Shown here: piece after piece, positions 31,819 to 34,505 of the stretch | Position numbering within the stretch: the first letter of the stretch is position 1 | How the letters are laid out: each line of letters starts with the position of its first letter | Origin: Prochloraceae cyanobacterium | GTDB taxonomy: Bacteria > Cyanobacteriota > Cyanobacteriia > Cyanobacteriales > JASJDA01 | Reading direction: 5' to 3' | DNA length: 34,505 nucleotides | NCBI GenBank assembly: GCA_030065755.1 | Contig: JASJDA010000101.1 | Coordinates: 1-34,505, forward strand | Program-made: the position numbers and the translations under genes | Notes under the pieces: generated by a model | The model's database searches: none | Seen by the model: the letters and a program-made list of their open reading frames with translations, nothing else | What the model was told of the DNA's origin: nothing

Positions 31819-33192
31819 ATGAGCGATCGAGATACAAAAAAATCCCCTCTAGAAAAATTAAAATTGTACCAGCTATGGAATATGAATTTTGGGTTTCTCG
31901 GGATTCAGTTTGGTTGGGGATTGCAAATGGCGAACATGAGTGCTATTTTCGAGTACTTAGGAGCTAACGCTTATCAACTTCCCCTCCTCTGGATTGCAGC
32001 ACCCCTCACAGGTTTAATAGTCCAACCAATAATAGGGAATCTCAGCGATTATACTTGGGGACCATTAGGCAGAAGAAGACCTTATATTTTAATGGGAGGG
32101 GTATTTGCTTTTATTGGCTTAATCTTAATGCCCCATTGCTCTACACTGTGGATGGCAGCAGGATTATTGTGGATTTTAGACACCAGTGTAAATGTCAGTA
32201 TGGTGCCATTTCGTGCCTTTATCGGCGATTTACTGCCTAAAGAGCAACGCACTGTAGGATTTGCCATGCAAAGCTTAATGGTAGGAATAGGAGCGGTATG
32301 TGCCTCAGCTCTACCCTGGATTTTAGATCGTATTTTCTCAGTAGCCAACTCCAGCAATGCTCAAAGTAAAATCCCTCTCAATGTTGAAATTTCTTTTTAT
32401 ATAGGTGCTGCAGTATTTTTAGTTACAGTATTGTGGACGATCGTAACTACTAAAGAAAGACCGCCAAAAAATTTAGGAGCATTTGCAAAGTTACGAGAGC
32501 AAAAAGGGGGTATTCTCCTAAGTATCCAAGAAACTTGGCTTTCATTGCAAAAAATGCCCTCAACCATGTATCAATTAGCCTGGGTACAATTTTTTAGCTG
32601 GTTGGGAATATTCTGTTTCTTCCTCTATTTTGCCCCAGCCGTAGCTCGCAATATATTTGGTGCAGTTTCTCAAGATTCAAATTCGTACGTTGAAGGCATA
32701 GAATGGGCTGGATTGTGCTTCGCTTTGTATAATGCTGTTTGCATAGGTTTTTCCTTTCTTTTACCTCATCTGGTCAAACGCACCAGCAGTCAAATTACCC
32801 ACAGTTTTTGCTTGACTTTCGGGGGATTGAGTTTAACCTCGTTGTTGGTAATACACAATCAATATGTACTATTATTAGCTATGATAGGCTTCGGGATAAC
32901 TTGGTCGAGCGTTTTGGCCCTGCCCTATGCAATGTTAGTTGAATCTATTCCTTCTCAACGTCAAGGAATATATCAAGGTATTTTTAATTTATTTGTCGTT
33001 TTACCGCAAATAAGTGTTTCTCTGGGTTTCGGTTGGGTAATGAGAAATTTACTCCACGAAGATTGCGCATTAGCTGTGGTTTTGGGAGGAGTATTTTTAA
33101 TCTTAGCTGCAGTTTTAACTCAGTTAGTCAAGATTAGTCCTGTGGTAGTAGAAAATAAATCCTCAGCCAACATTTTATCGAAAGTAACGTAA
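31819..33192 (+). CDS. MFS sugar transporter, SLC45/SUT-like
   Basis: This 457-residue, 12-helix major facilitator protein resembles the SLC45/GPH-type sucrose or maltose proton symporters. The N-terminus LWNMNFGFLGIQFGWGLQMANMS and the cytoplasmic loop LSDYTWGPLGRRRPYILMGG are the hallmark of that group, and MVPFRAFIGDLLPKEQRTVGFAMQ forms the next conserved block. The second half has SFLLPHLVKRTSS and ALPYAMLVESIPSQRQGIYQG. A sucrose or other disaccharide substrate is inferred from the family; direction is unknown. The ATG at 31819 lies in ATGAGCGATCGAG, a HIP1-like sequence. It stands alone. Confidence 0.88.
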   Translation: MSDRDTKKSPLEKLKLYQLWNMNFGFLGIQFGWGLQMANMSAIFEYLGANAYQLPLLWIAAPLTGLIVQPIIGNLSDYTWGPLGRRRPYILMGGVFAFIGLILMPHCSTLWMAAGLLWILDTSVNVSMVPFRAFIGDLLPKEQRTVGFAMQSLMVGIGAVCASALPWILDRIFSVANSSNAQSKIPLNVEISFYIGAAVFLVTVLWTIVTTKERPPKNLGAFAKLREQKGGILLSIQETWLSLQKMPSTMYQLAWVQFFSWLGIFCFFLYFAPAVARNIFGAVSQDSNSYVEGIEWAGLCFALYNAVCIGFSFLLPHLVKRTSSQITHSFCLTFGGLSLTSLLVIHNQYVLLLAMIGFGITWSSVLALPYAMLVESIPSQRQGIYQGIFNLFVVLPQISVSLGFGWVMRNLLHEDCALAVVLGGVFLILAAVLTQLVKISPVVVENKSSANILSKVT

Positions 33193-33528
33193 AGATTTAG
33201 GTCAGAGCGATTGAGAAAAATTGAGTTATTTAAGCGACGATCGAAGATGGCAAGAATTTGAGAGTAAGTTAGGAAGCGATCTTTTGCGAGTCTACGATCT
33301 TTAAGACTTTTTTGCGTCTTTTAGCACAAAAGAGAAAGAGAGAACAGTATTTTTACTAATGACACTAGTATTATTTTTTGTTTCAATATGATTGAAAGGT
33401 CTTTGTGAATAATTTTCAGCCAATAATTAAACATTAAACAATATACAAAACGGCGATTTAGTCAATTTTAAATCTTTCAAATCTTGAATTTTATCAATCA
33501 AATATATTTTATTTGTCCGAGAGAAAAA
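33193..33528. other. 336-base intergenic region before prepilin gene
   Basis: No gene is supported. A short AAGAC-N8-GTCTT hairpin at 33303-33320, followed by TTAG, may weakly terminate the transporter transcript. The rest is AT-rich and likely carries the promoter of the prepilin-like gene. Confidence 0.5.
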
Positions 33529-34505
33529 ATGAGCAAAAAAATTAATTTAGCACTATGGCGATGGCTTGCCAGAAAAAAAGAAAGTGGCTTCGCTTTGCCC
33601 CTTGTCTTAATGTTAGGACTGGTTATGAGTATCATCGCCATAACCATGATAGGGCGCTCGCAAAACGACCAATTAGATGCTGTAAGCCAGAAAAAAACTG
33701 AGCAAGTACGACTAGTAACTGAGGGAGGGATCGATCGCGCCCTGACAATTTTGAATCAAGCGCGACTAGCCCTAATTACAGACGTTAACGACGACGATAA
33801 GATCGATGAGTTGGACTGGGAAAACTTTTACCCATATAATTCTACCAAGACTGTGAAAGAACTGTTTGACGAAGCATATCCCAATACAGACAATAGCACA
33901 GCCGAAATAGTGAGTTATTCATACAGCAAAGATACTAACACTGCAACGCTAGTCGTCAAGGGTTCCCTCAATGATGGCGTTAAAACCCAATCTCAGATCA
34001 AAGTAACAATCCCAGTGATAATCGACAAACCAGATTCAAGGGATAGCGTAGCTTCAATTATTGGAGAGGATATTGAACTCCAGCAAAGTGATGTCATAGG
34101 TAATATTATTTGCTCAGTACCAGCAGTTAATAACTCCTCAGTTAATGACGGCGACAATTGTCAAGCGACTGGCGATAACGAAAATGATTTAAGAAATGCA
34201 ATTGGAGCGAACAGTAGTAATGCTAAAATAATCGATCCTGAAGATACGAGTAAGACAGGAGAAATTAAAGTAGGGACGGTGAAGATCCCTGACGTGCCAG
34301 ATTCCCCCTCAGATGCAACAGTTTACGATCTAGGAAATATTTACAGCGATCTGAAACTGCCACGCTCTGGCGACAAACCCTACAATGGCGTTTATTACTA
34401 TGAAATAAACAAAGTAGATAAGGCATCTCTCCTCATTAAAGAAGATTCTCAGGTAAGGCTCTATGTCAAAGGAAACATAGAGTTAAGCGGAAATGACGCT
34501 ATTAC
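33529..34505 (+). CDS. Prepilin-like (PilX/GspK-type) protein, 3' end outside window
   Basis: An open frame starts at ATG 33529 and runs off the window after 325 codons without a stop, so it is incomplete. The N-terminus is a type IV prepilin leader: a basic stretch (ALWRWLARKKESG) ending in Gly20, then a hydrophobic helix FALPLVLMLGLVMSIIAIT. Residue 5 of the mature protein is Leu rather than the usual Glu, as in GspK-type minor pseudopilins. A SQNDQLDAVSQKKTEQVRLVTEGGIDRAL segment (split here as helix continuation) precedes a long Asp/Asn/Ser-rich region resembling PilX-like cyanobacterial pilus proteins. A role at a pilus tip or in secretion is inferred. GAGAG lies about six bases before the ATG. 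Confidence 0.75.
   Translation, partial: MSKKINLALWRWLARKKESGFALPLVLMLGLVMSIIAITMIGRSQNDQLDAVSQKKTEQVRLVTEGGIDRALTILNQARLALITDVNDDDKIDELDWENFYPYNSTKTVKELFDEAYPNTDNSTAEIVSYSYSKDTNTATLVVKGSLNDGVKTQSQIKVTIPVIIDKPDSRDSVASIIGEDIELQQSDVIGNIICSVPAVNNSSVNDGDNCQATGDNENDLRNAIGANSSNAKIIDPEDTSKTGEIKVGTVKIPDVPDSPSDATVYDLGNIYSDLKLPRSGDKPYNGVYYYEINKVDKASLLIKEDSQVRLYVKGNIELSGNDAI

Noticed and set aside
1-34505. tRNA, rRNA or riboswitch genes
   Set aside because: Scanning for T-loop motifs of the GTTCGAATC type with an acceptor stem, and for typical riboswitch cores, gave nothing convincing by eye.

Overview
This window is cyanobacterial chromosome. The palindrome GCGATCGC (HIP1) occurs more than 20 times by eye, the DNA is moderately AT-rich, and many genes belong to families found mostly or only in cyanobacteria: PxcA/CemA, DUF760, DUF3155, the Trp-rich TIGR02450 family, CCB1, a Hik2/CSK-type redox kinase and a 491-residue GlgA. 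I infer a non-marine-picoplankton lineage, possibly unicellular or pleurocapsalean; the genus cannot be fixed from sequence alone.

Layout. 1-320: debris resembling IS200/IS605 ends, including a 22-bp perfect stem-loop. 321-3080: pxcA (+), then DUF760, scpB and a Trp-rich small protein (all -). 3262-7208: a capsule/exopolysaccharide export pair, Wza-like SLBB protein plus Wzc-like BY-kinase. 7363-7935: CCB1-like haem-maturation factor. 7979-9004: a decayed IS200/IS605-type element with a TnpB lacking its N-terminus, bounded by inverted copies of one hairpin, with a second 22-bp stem-loop where the N-terminal coding part should be. 9026-13614: DUF3155 (-), Hik2-like kinase, TM-helix-repeat channel, and a small protein with two MshEN-like domains. 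13645-14946: PBP4-type DD-peptidase (-). 15352-19261: lipid block plsX-fabH-fabD-plsC. 19365-22316: MBL hydrolase, ribF, orphan OpuCA-like ATPase. 22313-23545: DUF4114 protein (-). 23772-26323: hpnA-like reductase and glgA. 26408-30396 (-): uncharacterised anchored protein, then gmd and two glycosyltransferases in a tight operon. 30490-33192 (+): another GT2 and an SLC45-like sugar transporter. 33529-end: an incomplete PilX/GspK-like prepilin running off the window.

Most genes are housekeeping or envelope functions: membrane phospholipid synthesis (plsX makes acyl-phosphate, fabD/fabH start fatty-acid synthesis, plsC makes phosphatidate), cell-wall trimming, and surface polysaccharide synthesis and export (gmd plus glycosyltransferases, wza/wzc, DUF4114 surface protein, prepilin). 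The most unusual signal is the pair of stem-loops at 31-119 and 8011-8097. They share 13 identical outer base pairs, while their inner stems differ at four positions that stay base-paired, and both lie beside IS200/IS605-like remains.
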